Below, piece by piece: positions 23,364 through 36,217 of a stretch of 64,000 nucleotides of DNA (positions within the stretch are counted from its first letter, which is position 1; every line of letters begins with the position of its first letter). Both the position numbers and the translations under genes were made by a program. The notes beneath the pieces are model-generated. The model did no database searches, was not told the DNA's origin, and saw only the letters and a list, made by a program, of their open reading frames with translations. Origin of the DNA: Coix lacryma-jobi var. lacryma-jobi (lineage: Eukaryota > Streptophyta > Magnoliopsida > Poales > Poaceae); the NCBI GenBank assembly GCA_009763385.1, contig CM019826.1, positions 93,976,848 to 94,040,847 of the forward strand, given 5' to 3'.

Positions 23364-25385
23364 TGTTGGTAGTTCTTAGCTTCACTAAAGATAGAGCTAG
23401 ACAACTATCCCTGGTAACGGCCCAGAAATGCTTGTTGACGCTAGCCAATGTCGTTACTAGGAGCAGACTATGGAATCTATTCTAGGCAACGGTGTCAGAA
23501 GTGCTTGAAGCAAGTCTGGTCACTATACCTAAAGGAGTGAAGCTAAAGCAGCTATCTACTAATGCCAAGCGGGGTTGTCAATCCCGACACTAGTAGGAGC
23601 TAGCTAGAGAGATTGCAATCTACCAAGAGGAGATTCTGCAAGCGCACAGAACTATCGTATTAGCACATCGCCTGGGAGTACCAGGTGTCGATTTATTTGA
23701 TCCCAAGGGAAGGCTAGGGTGGTGTATGAGTCGAGACAAGGAAGGGATGAGAGTCGAAGAAAAGAGAAATGGGAAATGGAGAGAAGGGAAAAGAGGGAAT
23801 GGAAGGCTAGAAAGAATATGTGGGTTGATAGGTAAGGATGAAATGGATGGTAAGGTAAGGTGGATAACTAGATAGATAGATAGAATGTGATAACTAAGGA
23901 TAACTAACTACTAACTACTCCTAGATAACCACAGAGCAAGATAACTATGAAGCAAGATAGTTACGAAGCAAGGCAGGCAAAAGTCAATAAAGCAACTAAG
24001 TTGAGTATAGTTTTATTCCTATCTTATCAAGTATCGAGGCGTACTAGCCTTTACCACTTACTTAGGTTGAACGCTAGCACAACGAGCCTTACTGTTAAGC
24101 TGGGCCAACTACGTGGTGGAATTCAAGGCGCACAGGGCAGTCACCACCTGCTTGCTACCACAGCTATCCGGGGGTCCAGCCGTATCTGAAGGTAAGTCTA
24201 TAACTAAGCACCACGCTTAACTATATTCTAACAATCTCTATCCTAGCTTTGAATAGAGACACCCTTGCGGACGTCAGAGCAAATACTTGGCTTAATAAGA
24301 TAAACACTAAACTAACTAAGCAACCTATTGGCAAAGATCAATCACTAAGCACACTAGAGATTAACTACTATGGCTAAGTGAATTGAACTGTAGGATAGCT
24401 AGGTCACACTCAAGGTACTTGATAAAGTAATACTGAAAGTAATACTGAGATAAAGATAAATGTACCTGAGACACAAGAGAGCAAACCAGACTAGAGACGC
24501 CGGGAAATCAACCGACCTCTGATGCAAGTCGCTCACACCCGCTTCTCTCTTAGCAAGCTCTACGCTCCTTTTACTAAGAACTTCGGCTGAGTTGTGCTAA
24601 ACTAAGAGCCGCGCTGTAGCGAGGGCACTAGAGCTATACTCTCTCTACTAGCTAACCTACTTGCCTAAGCTCTTTGAGCTTCTAACCTAACTCTCACTTG
24701 CTTCTCTTGCTTGTGTGTTGCTTGGTGTGGTGGTACTCTGGGATGTGATGGTACTGGATGGTACAAATGAAGTGGTGCCACCAGGGGGTATTTATAGTCT
24801 TGAGGAGTGAAGGGGGTACTTATAGGGGGCAGCCAGCCGACCCAGGGCTAACCCTAGTGGCGAGCGCCAGCCCTAGGTGGCGGCCGCCACCCCCATCACC
24901 GTTGGATGCACCGCCTTTGCTTCAACGACATCCAGGAGCTCCAGAGAGGCGGTGGTTAGGTCGGTTGCATGTCCAGGTAACCGCCATACGGCCTTGATCC
25001 ACGCCATTCCATCCTGAGTCGTCCGATGCCACAGACCTAGTGACCAAGGGCCAAGATTTGGCCTTGGGATGGTCACACGGATCAGTGACATGGCAAAGGG
25101 GGAGAGTTGGGCCTCTCCATGTGGCGGGCGCCACATATGGGTGGCGGGCACCACCTCTGGTTGGCGGGCGCCACCCCACTCGGGCCCAAATGGGTCCTGG
25201 TGAGTGGGCTTGTCTCCTGGTGGGTCCATTCTTCAAATTTGGTCCAAATTCCTGCATTCAAATAAAAATCTATGGACATGTAGAATTTGGTTAGTTTGAA
25301 ACCTAGTTGACTACATTTCATGCCTTTTCGGTGGACTTTAGGGTAAAATGTTGATGGTAAAACAGGTGTTTAAGGACCATCAACA
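23364..25385 (-). repeat. Element E 3' LTR (left copy)
   Basis: This 2022-bp copy has a TATA box on minus, TATAAATA at about 24789-24797. Two degenerate PBS-like copies lie near its U5 end (23408-23436 and 23482-23507). A GATA microsatellite is near 23868-23885. Confidence 0.85.
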
Positions 25386-27098
25386 AGCTCCCCCAAGCTA
25401 ACCTGTTGCTCGTCCTCGAGCAACAATGCAGTTTAAGCATTGAGCATAAAATGGATAGCAACTTAAGATGTATGCAAGTGCACATTGTATAGTGATAAAT
25501 AACTTAGCATATATCATTAATCATAGCAATGTGGAGCTTATAGCTTTTCACTTCAAACATGCAAGAGTGAAACAAAGCAGTAGATAGGAAACTTTTATCT
25601 TGCTTAGGTTTGACTAGGATTCTGTCTGGAGGCTTTTCAAGGTTTTCAAAAGATAACAACTTGCTTAAGTCCTCCAAGATTCACTCAATCACTCAATGGT
25701 GTTTAAATCCTCACTTAGGCCAAAATGTAGCCTCTCCTATTTCTAAAGAATGATATGTGGAGTTATAGGTAGGCTAAGAATCATGAGCAAATTGCCTGAT
25801 GTTTATTGCTAAGCTAGACACTCAGATCATAAGGAGCAGCAAATCATAAAAATTGATCAAGATGTGCATGTGTGGTTATGTGGAAGTGTATAGAGGGATA
25901 TTTCATAATCCTTCCTAGTTAATTTCTGGGGTCTAGAGCTAATGATAATTCTCTCTCTTTTTTTTTGGATACATAGTGAGTAGACAAAAGATGTGTCCTC
26001 ACATTTTCTTAGGACATAGTCCTCTTTTGAGCTACTTTGCTCACTTTTTTTTCTTAGGACATAGTCCTTTCTTGAGCTACTTTGCTCATTTTTCTCTCTC
26101 TTTCTCTTTTTTTTAGCTCTAGATTTCCCCAGACATCTATAGGAAAGGAGTTCAGAAATGAAAAAGAGGGAAGAGGGGGAAATGCTTATTCCCAGTGTAG
26201 GAATAAGCATAAGGCTAGCAATGGGATGTTTGGCAGGGTATTGCATATCTCCGGTGTAGAGAATAAGCAATTTATTTGGTAGTTGCAAACTTCCAAAGTG
26301 GAGAGTAGGCAATTTATGGTGGGTGTGTGAATCTTGATTCAAAAGATATGATAAGCTTCTCTACTAAGATCTATGAGGTCTAACAAAGCTCAACCCAGAC
26401 AAAGCTCTTTGTGGTTTTGACTAACAAATATTTGGCTGGTGGTGGGATGGGATAAAATCTAGGAGAAACTTTTACCAAGGTTTTCATAATTTTTAAAAGA
26501 AATCCTCCAGATTAGGTCCTAATTTCACCTTAGCAAGTTTAAAGAATTACTCCATTTCTTACTAACTTTACTCACTAAGCATGATTTCAGTTTAAGCATG
26601 TCCAACCCACAAAAGCTACAACTTAGATAAGACCAGTTATTCAAACCATAGCAATAACATTTGCATGTCATATTTCATATCTTATTCAGGTTTCAACTTG
26701 TTTAAGCAGATTTTATCAATTTGATTCATGGAATGGTTATTTAGGCAAGCATGTGACATTCAAAAGATATAGAATTTAAGAACTGAATGTAAAGTGTAGG
26801 CTTTGAGACATACCTTATTGGAGCGGGAGTCTCCCCAAGCTGGCTTCTTGCTTGGTGAAAGATCTTCTTCTTTCTCGGTCGGAGCTCTTGTTCTCATTTT
26901 ATTAAAAAAGGGAAACTATCTAATGTTGTGAAAAGGGAAACTATCCTATTATGATATTTTATTATTCTAGCTAAGTTAACATATACCTATGCATATAACT
27001 AATGATAACTGATTTATTTTTTTAGTTACATGCATGACATATGTTATTTATTCGAAAAAGGGAAAATTGAAGGGAAAAATTAAAAGTAAAATCACACC
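25386..27098. other. Element E 3' untranslated region
   Basis: No domain is visible between the gag-protease frame and the left LTR; the usual Athila RT-RNase H-integrase is absent. The polypurine tract on minus, AGCTTGGGGGAGCT, abuts the LTR (25386-25399). 25860-26340 contains homopolymer-rich direct repeats (TTTTTCTTAGGACATAGTCC-like). The 161-codon ORF here looks accidental. Confidence 0.6.
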
Positions 27099-28972
27099 TT
27101 AGGTCCATGGAGTTTCATCCTTATCAGGTGGGTTTTCTTCTTCCTTGGGCACTTCTTCTCTCAGTACTTCATCAGGTTCTTCTTCTTTTGGCACCTCTCC
27201 TTTGTTATGTGAATTACACAACTCAGGAGGAGGTGGTTCTTTCTTTATGTTCCACCTTGTTCTTGGGTGCCTCTTCTTGGTACGAACGGGTTTTGCTACC
27301 TGCATGTTAGCGGCATATGCGGGACCACGGGAAAAGGAGAATATTTCCTTCCTCCTAATGTCATTTGCATTTTACCACTTCCCACATATATGCAAGCATC
27401 AACAGTGTTCAAGAAGGATCTACATAAGATTAGAGGCACATCTTTCCTATTTCCCATATCTAGTATTATGAAATCAGCAGGAATATATGAACCTCTAATA
27501 TGAACAGGTAAATCATTAACTATTCCTTCTACATAGCAAGTGGATTGATCAGCTAGCACAACATAGGCAGATGTGGATGACATGGGTGGAAAGAACGAGT
27601 TTTCATAGAAATCTTTAGATAAAATGTTCACACTCGATCCTAAATCACACTTGGCATTTTTAAAGACTTCACCAAAGATTGAGCATCTAATTATGGGACT
27701 ACCAGGATCACCCTTTTTAACAGTCATGGTTTGATCTTCATAATAGTTAAAATATTTTATTTCAACCATATTAGCAGTTTCCATGTCAGGTTTAGCATGA
27801 ATTTTGCCAGTTTCAAAAGATGGTATGATAGCAGCAAGTTGAGCTAATTGGGTTTCTAACATCTTATTAAAGCTTAATTGATTTTTCAGAGCAGATGAGA
27901 AATCTTCCAATTTAGCATTTATATTCTCAAGGGTTTTATCATTCGACATTAATTTCTTATTCAAGACATCAGTAGTTCTACCTTGTGAGTAAACTAAATT
28001 TTTCAAGAATAAGAAATTATCAGAATTCTGAAAATTAGAGCGGGGGAATGAATTGTTACCTTGAGAGTTTGCAGGCTGATTCCATCCTTGATTCTGTTGA
28101 CGGAAACCGTTGTTGTTGTTGATGAAGTTCAAATCTTCATGTAGCTCGGGGCAGTGGTTCCTAGAATGTCCGGTTTCTCCACAGACTTCACAAGTCATGT
28201 AGGATTTCAGAGATTGGACACTCTCTTGTTGGTTCATCTTCTCACAGCTGTCCAGCTTCTTTGCCCGTAGGTCCATCTTGGCCACGATCATGTCGGCTTC
28301 CTTAAGAGAATGTATAACTCGCTTACGGGGCTGCAGTCTCTCGTCATTCCATCCTTGGTTTGACACCATCTTCCCTATGAGGGCCTTAGCATCTGCAACA
28401 TTCAGGGAAAAGAATGCACCGCCGGCGGCGGCATCCAAATGGCTTCTAGAGAAAGGGGTTAGGCCATGGTAGAAGTTCTGGATCAATAGCCAGTCCTCCA
28501 TACCATGGTGTGGACAAGCAGCGACATACTCTTGCAACCTCTCCCAAGCCTCGGGAATAGATTCCTCGGCTTGTTGCGTAAAGCTGGAGATTTTGTAGCG
28601 CAGAGCATTCATCTTGCCCATAGGAAAGAATTTGGCGAGAAAAGCATTGGAACACTTGTCCCATGTGTCTACAGCGTTGCGATCGATATAGAACCATTGC
28701 TTCGCTTTTCCTAGCAAAGAGAAAGGAGAGAGACGAAGACGGATGGCTTCTTAGGTTATCCCCTTAATGGTGAAGGTGCCGCAAATCTCCAAGAATTGTT
28801 GGGGGTGAGCATTGGCATCCTCATGAGCCTTGCCACAGAACGGGCTAGCTTGGACCATTGTGATTAGAGCCAGTTTCAACTCAAAATTGAGGTTGGCATC
28901 AATCACGTCTAGTCCTATCGCTACATTAGCGGCAGAAGGAGCAGAAAACTCACGAATGGTCTTATTGGCCAT
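27099..28972 (-). pseudogene. Element E gag-protease (Athila-type)
   Basis: On minus an ATG at 28972 (MANKTIREFSAP) starts a frame with one stop at 28751-28753; the part 28717-27296 is then open (473 codons). Gag core: LGKAKQWFYIDRNAVDTWD, then FLAKFFP. Zinc knuckle: CEVCGETGHSRNHC near residue 175 of that part, followed by an N/Q-rich stretch (NNNNGFRQQNQGWNQ). The protease motif CDLGSSVNILSKDFY appears in the last third. A frame change near 27300 leads into 27305-27099, a K/R then E/P-rich tail. Gag packages RNA and the protease matures it. No RT follows. Confidence 0.8.
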
Positions 28973-29130
28973 CGTGAAGATGGAACGAGATAAGAAAGAA
29001 AGAAGATGGAGAAGATGAAGGAAAAAGATAAGAAGGACTAAGGAAAGAAAGAATGGGGTAAGATGGGATTCGCTAAGCTGGAGCTTGAGCGAAGATAAAT
29101 TCGACACGGACTCAACCGATACACCGATTG

Positions 29131-29151
29131 CCTTCCCCGGCAACGGCGCCA
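29131..29151 (-). other. Element E primer-binding site
   Basis: On minus, TGGCGCCGTTGCCGGGGAAG lies eight bases after the 5' LTR end. This is the classic Athila site, complementary to the 3' end of tRNA-Asp (family knowledge). Confidence 0.85.
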
Positions 29152-29159
29152 GAAGTGCT

Positions 29160-31162
29160 TGTTGGTAGTTCCTAGCTTCACTAAAGATAGAGCTAGGCAA
29201 CTATCACCGGTAATCGCCCAGAAATGCTTGTTGACACTAGCCAACGTCATTACTAGGAGCAGACTATGGAATATATTCCAGGCAACGGTGTCAGAAGTGC
29301 TTGAAGCAAGTCCGGTCACTATACCTAAAGGAGTGAAGCTAAAGCAGCTATCTACTAATGCCAAGCGGGGTTGTCAATCCCGACACTAGTAGGAGCTAGC
29401 TGGAGAGATTGCAATCTACCAAGAGGAGATTCTGCAAGCGCATAGAACTATCGTAGTAGCACATCGCCTGGGAGTACCAGGTGTCGATTTATTTGATCCC
29501 AAGGGAAGGCTAGGGTGGTGTATGAGTTGAGTCAAGGAAGGGATGAGAGTCGAAGAAAAGAGAAATGGGAAATGGAGAGAAGGGAAAAGAGGGGATGGAA
29601 GGCTAGAAAGAATATGTGGGTGGATAGGTAAGGATGAAATGGATGGTAAGGTAAGGTGGATAACTAGATAGATAGATAGAATGTGATAACTAAGGATAAC
29701 TAACTACTAACTACTCCTAGATAACCACAGAGCAAGATAACTACGAAGCAAGATAGTTACGAAGCAAGGCAGGCAAAAGTCAATAAAGGAACTAAGTTGA
29801 GTATAGTTTTATTCCTATCTAATCAAGTATCGAAGCGTACTAGCCTTTACCACTTACTTAGGTTGAACGCTAGCACAACGAGCCTTACTATTAAACTAGG
29901 CCAACTACGTGGTGGAATTCAAGGCGCACAGGGCTGTCACCACCTGCTTGCTACCACAGCTATCCGGGGGTCCAGCCGTATCTGAAGGTAAGTCAATAAC
30001 TAAGCACCACACTTAACTATATTCTAACTATCTCTATCCTAGCTTTGAATAGAGACACCCTTGCAAATGTCAGAGCAAATACTTGGCTTAATAAGATAAA
30101 CACTAAACTAACTAAGCAACCTTTTGGCAAAGATCAATCACTAAGCACACTAGAGATTAACTACTATGGCTAAGTGAATTGAACTATAGGATAGCTAGGT
30201 CACACTCAAGGTACTTGATAAATTAATACTGAAAGTAATACTTAAAGTAATACTGAGATAAAGATAAATGTACCTGAGATACAAGAGAGCAAACCAGACC
30301 AGAGACACCGGGAAATCAACCGACCTCCGATGCCAGTCGCTCGCACTCGCTTCTCTTTTAGCAAGCTCTACGCTCCTTTTACCAAGAACTTAGGCTGAGC
30401 TATGCTAAACTAAGAGCCGCGCTGTAGCGAGGGCACTAGAGCTATGCTCTCTCTACTAGCTAACCTACATGACTAAGCTCTCTGAGCTTCTAACCTAACT
30501 CTCACTTGCTTCTCTTGCTTGTGTGTTGCTTGGTGTGGTGTTACTCTGGGATGTGATGGTACTGGATGGTACAAATGAATTGGTGCCACCAGGGGGGTAT
30601 TTATAGTCTTGAGGAGTGAGGGGGGTACTTATAGGGGGCAGCCAGCCGACCTAGGGCTAACCCTAGTGGCGGGCGCCAGCCCTAGGTGGCGGCCGCCACC
30701 CCCATCACCGTTGGATGCACCGCCTTTGCTTCAACGGCATCCAGGAGCTCCAGAGAGGCGGTGGTTAGGTCGGTTGCATGTCCAGGTAACCGCCATACGG
30801 CCTTGATCCATGCCATTCCATCCTGAGCCTTCTGATGCCACTGATCCGAGGCGGTGGATCAGTGACGTGGCAAAGGGGGAGAGTTGGGCCTCTCCATGGG
30901 GCGGGCGCCACATATGGGTGGCGGGCGCCACCTCTGGTTGGTGGGCGCCACCCCACTCGGGCCCAAATGGGTCCTGGTGAGTGGGTTTGTCTCCTGGTGG
31001 GTCCATTCTTCAAATTTGGTCCAAATTCCTGCATTCAAATAAAATTCTATGGACATGTGGAATTTGGTTAGTTTGAAACCTATTTGACTACATTTCATGC
31101 CTTTTTGGTGAATTTTAGGGTAAAATGTTGATGGTAAAACAGGTGTTTAAGGACCATCAACA
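29160..31162 (-). repeat. Element E 5' LTR (right copy)
   Basis: A 2003-bp LTR with a minus-strand TATA box at about 30598-30606. Degenerate PBS-like copies in U5 lie at 29205-29233 and 29278-29303, as in the left LTR. Confidence 0.85.
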
Positions 31163-32961
31163 CGACCGAGATAGTCTGGGCTAAGGAGCTGACTCAAGTC
31201 AACCAGCGATGGCTCAGGCAACAAAAAGGTACTTATGACTTTGATGTTTCCATGTTGGATAAATTATTTGAATACTTATTGAAGGAAGGACGCATCAAGT
31301 TGCCGGAAGGTCATCCTATGCAGCACCCTGAAGGGGTCAAGGATAAGAAGTATTGCGGTTTCCATAATACCAAATCCCACTCCATAAACGATTGCCGAAT
31401 GTTCAGAGTGCGGATCCAGAAAGCTATCTAGGATGGGCATCTGAGGTTTGATGGGAAGATGAAAGACGATGGTAGCCCTTTTGGACAAAATATTGTGTCT
31501 TTCTCTGTTAATATGGTTAACGTAGCTGACCCCAGGGGCAAAAACAAGATGAAAGTATTGACCTCTGATAGAGCGACGGAAGCTGGTACTGTTGACCCTG
31601 GTCGGCAAATCACAGATAAAGAATTTCAGCAAAAGGTTCGGTTCCAAAATAGCCGAACTGAAATGGGTGAAACATCCAGGCCCAGGGTCACGACGCGTGT
31701 TTTGTTGAATAAGTGGCGTCGAGAGCAGGAACGGTATCAGAAACAAAGGTTTTATGAAGAACAGAAGTTTCTGGAGAAACAACGAAGGTACGAAGAGGAG
31801 ATGTACCGGGAAGAGCAAAAAGATGTCAAGGAACAAGAGCAATCACATTGGGGATGCTCGTTCTTCAAGTATTGTTGGAACGAAGGCTTGAAGCTGCCTG
31901 CTAAGAACAACTGCCCTGAATGCAGTAATCAGTATTCTGAATATGGGCAGTCTGGAGTCAAGCGTCGTTCTGTCCATGAAAGACTTGGGGCACGAGTCCC
32001 TGGGGACAATCGGCGCTTAAAAATAAACAGTTCCGAGAATCCGCAAGGAAGAGGATTTGCCAATCGAAATGGGGCTTCCACTGGAGAAGAAGAATACCGC
32101 GAGTATGTCTGGCAGAAAGGACAGTGGTGTGCACCAGGATCAAGAAAGAGCCAGAAAAGGAGAGTGCAGCGCCTAAGAAACAGAGAGTTAGCGCAAGCTG
32201 GTGCCAAGACGAAACAAGTTTGGCGTCCTAAAGAGAAGCCGAATGGAGGTGATCATTCGGCTGATGCATGCGTGGCGTTCTTTCTCCCATCAGAGTTCAT
32301 AGCTCCCGAAGGCCAAGATGTCCAAGACGAGGTGTATTCAGATTTTGATGAAGATGAATTTCAAGACTTGTTGGCTCATCTCGTCTTGGCTCAATGGGCG
32401 GTATTTGATAAACCAGCTAAGCATCAACATTTAAAGCCATTGTACATGAGGGGTTATGTTAATGGCAAGCCATTGACCAAAATGTTCATTGATGGAGGGG
32501 CCACTATAAATATCATGTCGTATGCTACCTTCAGGAAGCTCGGGATGAGAAGTGAAGATTTATTGAAGACCGACATGGTATTAAGAGACTTTGCTGGTAA
32601 TTATTCCAATACTCGGGGGGCAGTTCATGTCGAGTTGATGATTGGGTCTAAGACTTTGATCACTACTTTCTTCGTCATTGATGGCAAGGGGGCATACAGT
32701 TTGCTATTAGGAAGAGATTGGATACATGCAAACTGTTGTGTACCGTCAACTATGCACCAATTCCTCCTCCAGTGGATTGGAGATGACGTCGAAATCGTCC
32801 ATGCTGATGATTCGGTGAGTGTTGCTAATGCAGAGCCCATCTACTGGGAATACGATGGTGTCGAGTGCTTCTCTGGGAGATCTTGGGAAGCAGGTCCTGT
32901 GAACGTTTTTGATAAGGACCAACAGCTGATTCAAACAATCGGCTCTCAGAGCAATTTTTGA

Positions 32962-33850
32962 ACAAATAATTCGACTAGTGGTAATGGAGAAGAGTTGAGA
33001 CCAAGTTTCGTGTCGGCTGACAAGGAATAAAGTGTTGATGATGAAGCCGAAATAGGACCAATGTGTGCAAAATTTGGGTCTCGAGCGTGTTTTGAAGTTG
33101 ATGAACTTTTGAAAAGATTCTGTTTATTCCTCCATTACCGAAGCTCAAAGAAGATCAAGAGTTCACGAGAAGTGACGTACAACAGAAGATCTTGATGAAA
33201 TCGAAAAAATATATGAAGGCACTTCCACAGCTTGGTGATCGTTTCAAGTTGTACGTGGCGGCCGGTAGCCTTGCAGTAGGATCGGCCCTTATATTAAATT
33301 TAAAGGAAAAAATGAGTGATAGCTTACCTTAGCCGAAAAAAAATCTTAGACCCAGAGACGGGTATTCGGTTGTGAAGAAATTTTTGTTTATGAGTTACTT
33401 ATGAGCTGAAGCTTCGGCACTACTTGTTAAAAGCCGAACGCGTGGTGATTATATGTAAGGCGAGTTCAAGAATATTTGTATACAAAGATAGCCGATGCAA
33501 AGCATCGCCTTTAGCAGAAAAAATGTTCCAAAGAAGTTTAAGTTATAGCTGATATTATTTCGTATCGCCTTTAGTACAAGATGTTAATAACCTTGGTGAC
33601 CCTAGCATTTTTTCAAGTTGGTAGGTTTGTCGGGGGAAGAGAAAGGTGAAGTGTAGTAAGTAAGATGCGGAGCGACATGACATGTCAAAAACGAGATCTA
33701 ATTGGCTAAGATGGCCTCATGTGTTTGGGAAACATTTTCTCTGAAGGGATATTGCAATCAGGAAAAATCACTAAGAGATGAAAATGGAATTATTCAGAGA
33801 AGAACAAGTTTCATCTCTTACAAACTTCATTCGCAGATCTTCCCTAGTAC
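32962..33850. other. Element F region where RT would be expected
   Basis: Short remnant frames run to about 33160, then there is AT-rich non-coding sequence. No RT, RNase H or integrase motif is found. A small hairpin motif, GCCGATGCAAAGCATCG, lies near 33493, with a similar one near 35138. Confidence 0.5.
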
Positions 33851-33853
33851 AAA

Positions 33854-35956
33854 CTACCCTTGGAATAATTTGATCAGAATGGATTTTGGATCAACAGTCT
33901 CGGCGATAGCAGCGGCATGATCATCATAAATTTCAAAGTCTTCAAATTCATCCGGGTGGCCGCCTGCGAAACCAACTGGTAGAGAAGAGTAATCTTCTTT
34001 GGTCCCGGAACTCATTGCCGCTAGCCCGAGGGATACCCCAGCGTGCACACCTTGGATGATGGCCTGATCTATTCGACCATCCACAGCATCAAGATGAGCT
34101 TCGGCTGAGTCCCCATGAGCATCACCTTGATGGCGATTCTATTCATCGCCGCTTTCAGACGGTCATTCTTTGTAGAAAGGGCTAGCAAAAATAAGGGATG
34201 CATCAGGCAAGGCAAGCTCAACCAGAAGAAGAGAACAAAGACTCTGCTAACCTGTGATTATACTGCAGAGCTGTTTCCGTTGGTCTGCCCATTCAGCTTC
34301 CTCAATGCCATGCTTCTTGGATGCGTTTTCCAGTTCCTTCTGGGCCTTATCTTTTTCCTCATGGTACCGAAAGGTATCCAAACGGGTCAGCTGGAGTGAA
34401 TCATCAAACTCAGAATCTGATGGCTTAAGGAAAAGATTGAGAAAAGCTTTTGAAGTTACCGTTTCTGGAAGAGGAACCCGGGCTTGGTTGGAGGAAGACT
34501 CCGCCCTGGAAAGAGGATGAATGACAAATCAGAGACGGGTGAGCAAGAAGGGTTATCACAAGGAGGCAAGAAGCTAATTTCTTACCTATGACGCCAGTGA
34601 GTTAATGCCCGACTTTTTCTTGCTTCATCTCCAACGGAATGCCTACTGTCGTTATCATTGCCTGCCATTGATAGAAGCACGAGCAAAGGGTTTCCTCTCT
34701 GGCTTGAGCTAGAAGCCGAGAAGTGGAAGGTCCGCAAGTTAGACTATTTGGTCGGAGTCAAGAGTGATGGCCTATCTAGGATCATATTTATAAGACTGGC
34801 TTGCATACTGAAAATCAAGCGTCAGAGTGAAACTTTTTGCAGTTTATGGGCCGTTATCGGGCCAGGCCGAATTTTTGATGACTGGAAGAGGCCGTGACTC
34901 CAGAATCGGGAAACCGATAGGATTCGGTTAAGAGTTGTTCAGTTTTATTCGACTTTTTGGGAACTCATATTACCAATTAGCGCTGAGTACAGAAGATTGA
35001 AAATGAAAGAGTACCATAATTAATATTATCCTGGTGTCATCACGGATCAAGAAAAGATTGAAGACTTTGGTGATCAGTTACAACAATTACTTGTAGGACG
35101 GGGATAATCGGCATGATTATCAGCAATAGCCGATGCAATGTGCATCGTTGCTAGGGTAAAGGTAAAATTGGTGGCTGATGCACAAGACAGCACACAAATT
35201 GATCTCGAAGGATCAATCACAGATTGATTTCAGGAGGGTGGACAAAGGCACTTCTTATTTACAAAAGAGGGAACAAGTTACGGTGGGAAATCAGTTCGTC
35301 CACTCTATCCTATTCCTAATCGGGAGATCAAAGTCAAAAGAATCAGCCAGATCTATTCCAGCTTCTTTTATATCATCGACAAAGTGTGCAACCCTGTATT
35401 CTATCCCTCACTCACAGACATCAAAGTTGCGGTAATCGGCGCCGGAATGAATCCGTACAGCGTTGAAGGCGAGCGCTGCGTCGTATCCCATACCAGCTCT
35501 AGAGATGTCGGGGAGGACTCGGTTGACCTCGTTCACCCGCCTCAGAGCTATCGTGCCCGGTACGTTGGCCGTAATGGCAAGATTAGCAACAGCAGCTTTG
35601 AGATTATGAAGCTTGGCCTCCAGAGCTGAAAGGAGAAAAAGTCGGTAAAAGCAGGAAGGGAGAATAGGGAAAGAAATGATGAAAAATTACTTACTGGCAG
35701 ACCGACTCCGAGCAACGTCACGCTCTCGAGAGATTTGGGTAATCTCCCGATTCTTCCCCTCTAGATCAAATTGGAGATCTGTAATTTTCTAGGTCAAGTT
35801 TTCGGAGGAAGCGTCGTCGGTCCTCCTAAATAAAAATGATGAAGTAAAAATAGTTGCTTCATTTTCGAATCAAGAGAAGGAAGAAAGGAGCAACCTCTTC
35901 TTAGAGGTACTGGAAGCACCGAGCTTAGAGCTGTGTCGACTTGCTACGGAAGACAT
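33854..35956 (-). pseudogene. Element F antisense gene remnant
   Basis: On minus an ATG at 35956 opens MSSVASRHSSKLGASSTSKK. After a possible intron (AAGAAGAG|GTTGCT) come coiled-coil codons including DLEGKNREITQISRERDVAR (about 35820-35700) with a stop. Further short frames follow, ending in 34084-33854 (FAGGHPDEFEDFEIYDDHAA). The layout parallels the antisense genes of A and B, but the large N-terminal domain is not present and the exons are decayed. Confidence 0.45.
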
Positions 35957-36217
35957 TTTCTAGATTGGAACGAATGTTGAACATGAGGAAAAGAGGGTTT
36001 TTTGAGTCGAAACAGGGGAATTCGGAATGCGCAAGCCGAAACAGAGTGAAGGGAAACTTTAAAGGATCCCAAGAGATGCATCGGGAGATGAATCGGTAGG
36101 TGAAGTAATTATGACATGCGAGATTTCTACAGAGGTGGATGCTTCTGGAGGCTCCACGTATGTATATGGAGAGAAGGAATTTTGGAACAAATATTTGTCC
36201 CAAAATTAGGGGGCATG

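Larger units (their letters stand above)
23364..31162 (-). mobile_element. Element E: Athila-lineage gag-protease element, non-autonomous
   Basis: Its LTRs are 23364-25385 and 29160-31162 (about 2.0 kb), TGTTGGTAG to ATCAACA on +. Transcription runs on minus, so the 5' LTR is the right-hand copy. The flanks CGGCC and CGACC are a target duplication with one mismatch. The PBS has the Athila form. The internal 3.8 kb encodes only gag and protease. It is inserted in F's gag frame, which continues in phase on the other side. Confidence 0.85.
21938..32961 (+). pseudogene. Element F gag-protease frame, interrupted by E and four stops
   Basis: An ATG at 21938 (MPEISDDQVLDV) opens a frame kept without frameshift across 22337, 22745, 23252 and, beyond nested element E, to 32961. 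Stops at 22335-22337, 22743-22745, 23250-23252 and near 31428 could each arise by a single C-to-T change. Domains: gag core (22790-23250; AWRIRYFPLSLTGPAFSWF), a zinc-knuckle-like CGFHNTKSHSINDC near 31352, a charged helix rich in E/Q/R (31700-31840), a second Cys motif ending CPEC near 31915, and protease FIDGGATINIMSY near 32485 with LLLGRDWIH near 32701. RT does not follow. Confidence 0.8.

Noticed and set aside
24758..25321. Cluster of W/P/G-rich ORFs repeated at 30609-31098 and partly at 52201-52759
   Set aside because: These lie in the U3 of the E/C LTR family and are open by composition only.
25857..26342. 161-codon K/E/S-rich minus ORF in element E
   Set aside because: It is made of homopolymer-rich direct repeats in the 3' untranslated region and has no domain or conserved start.
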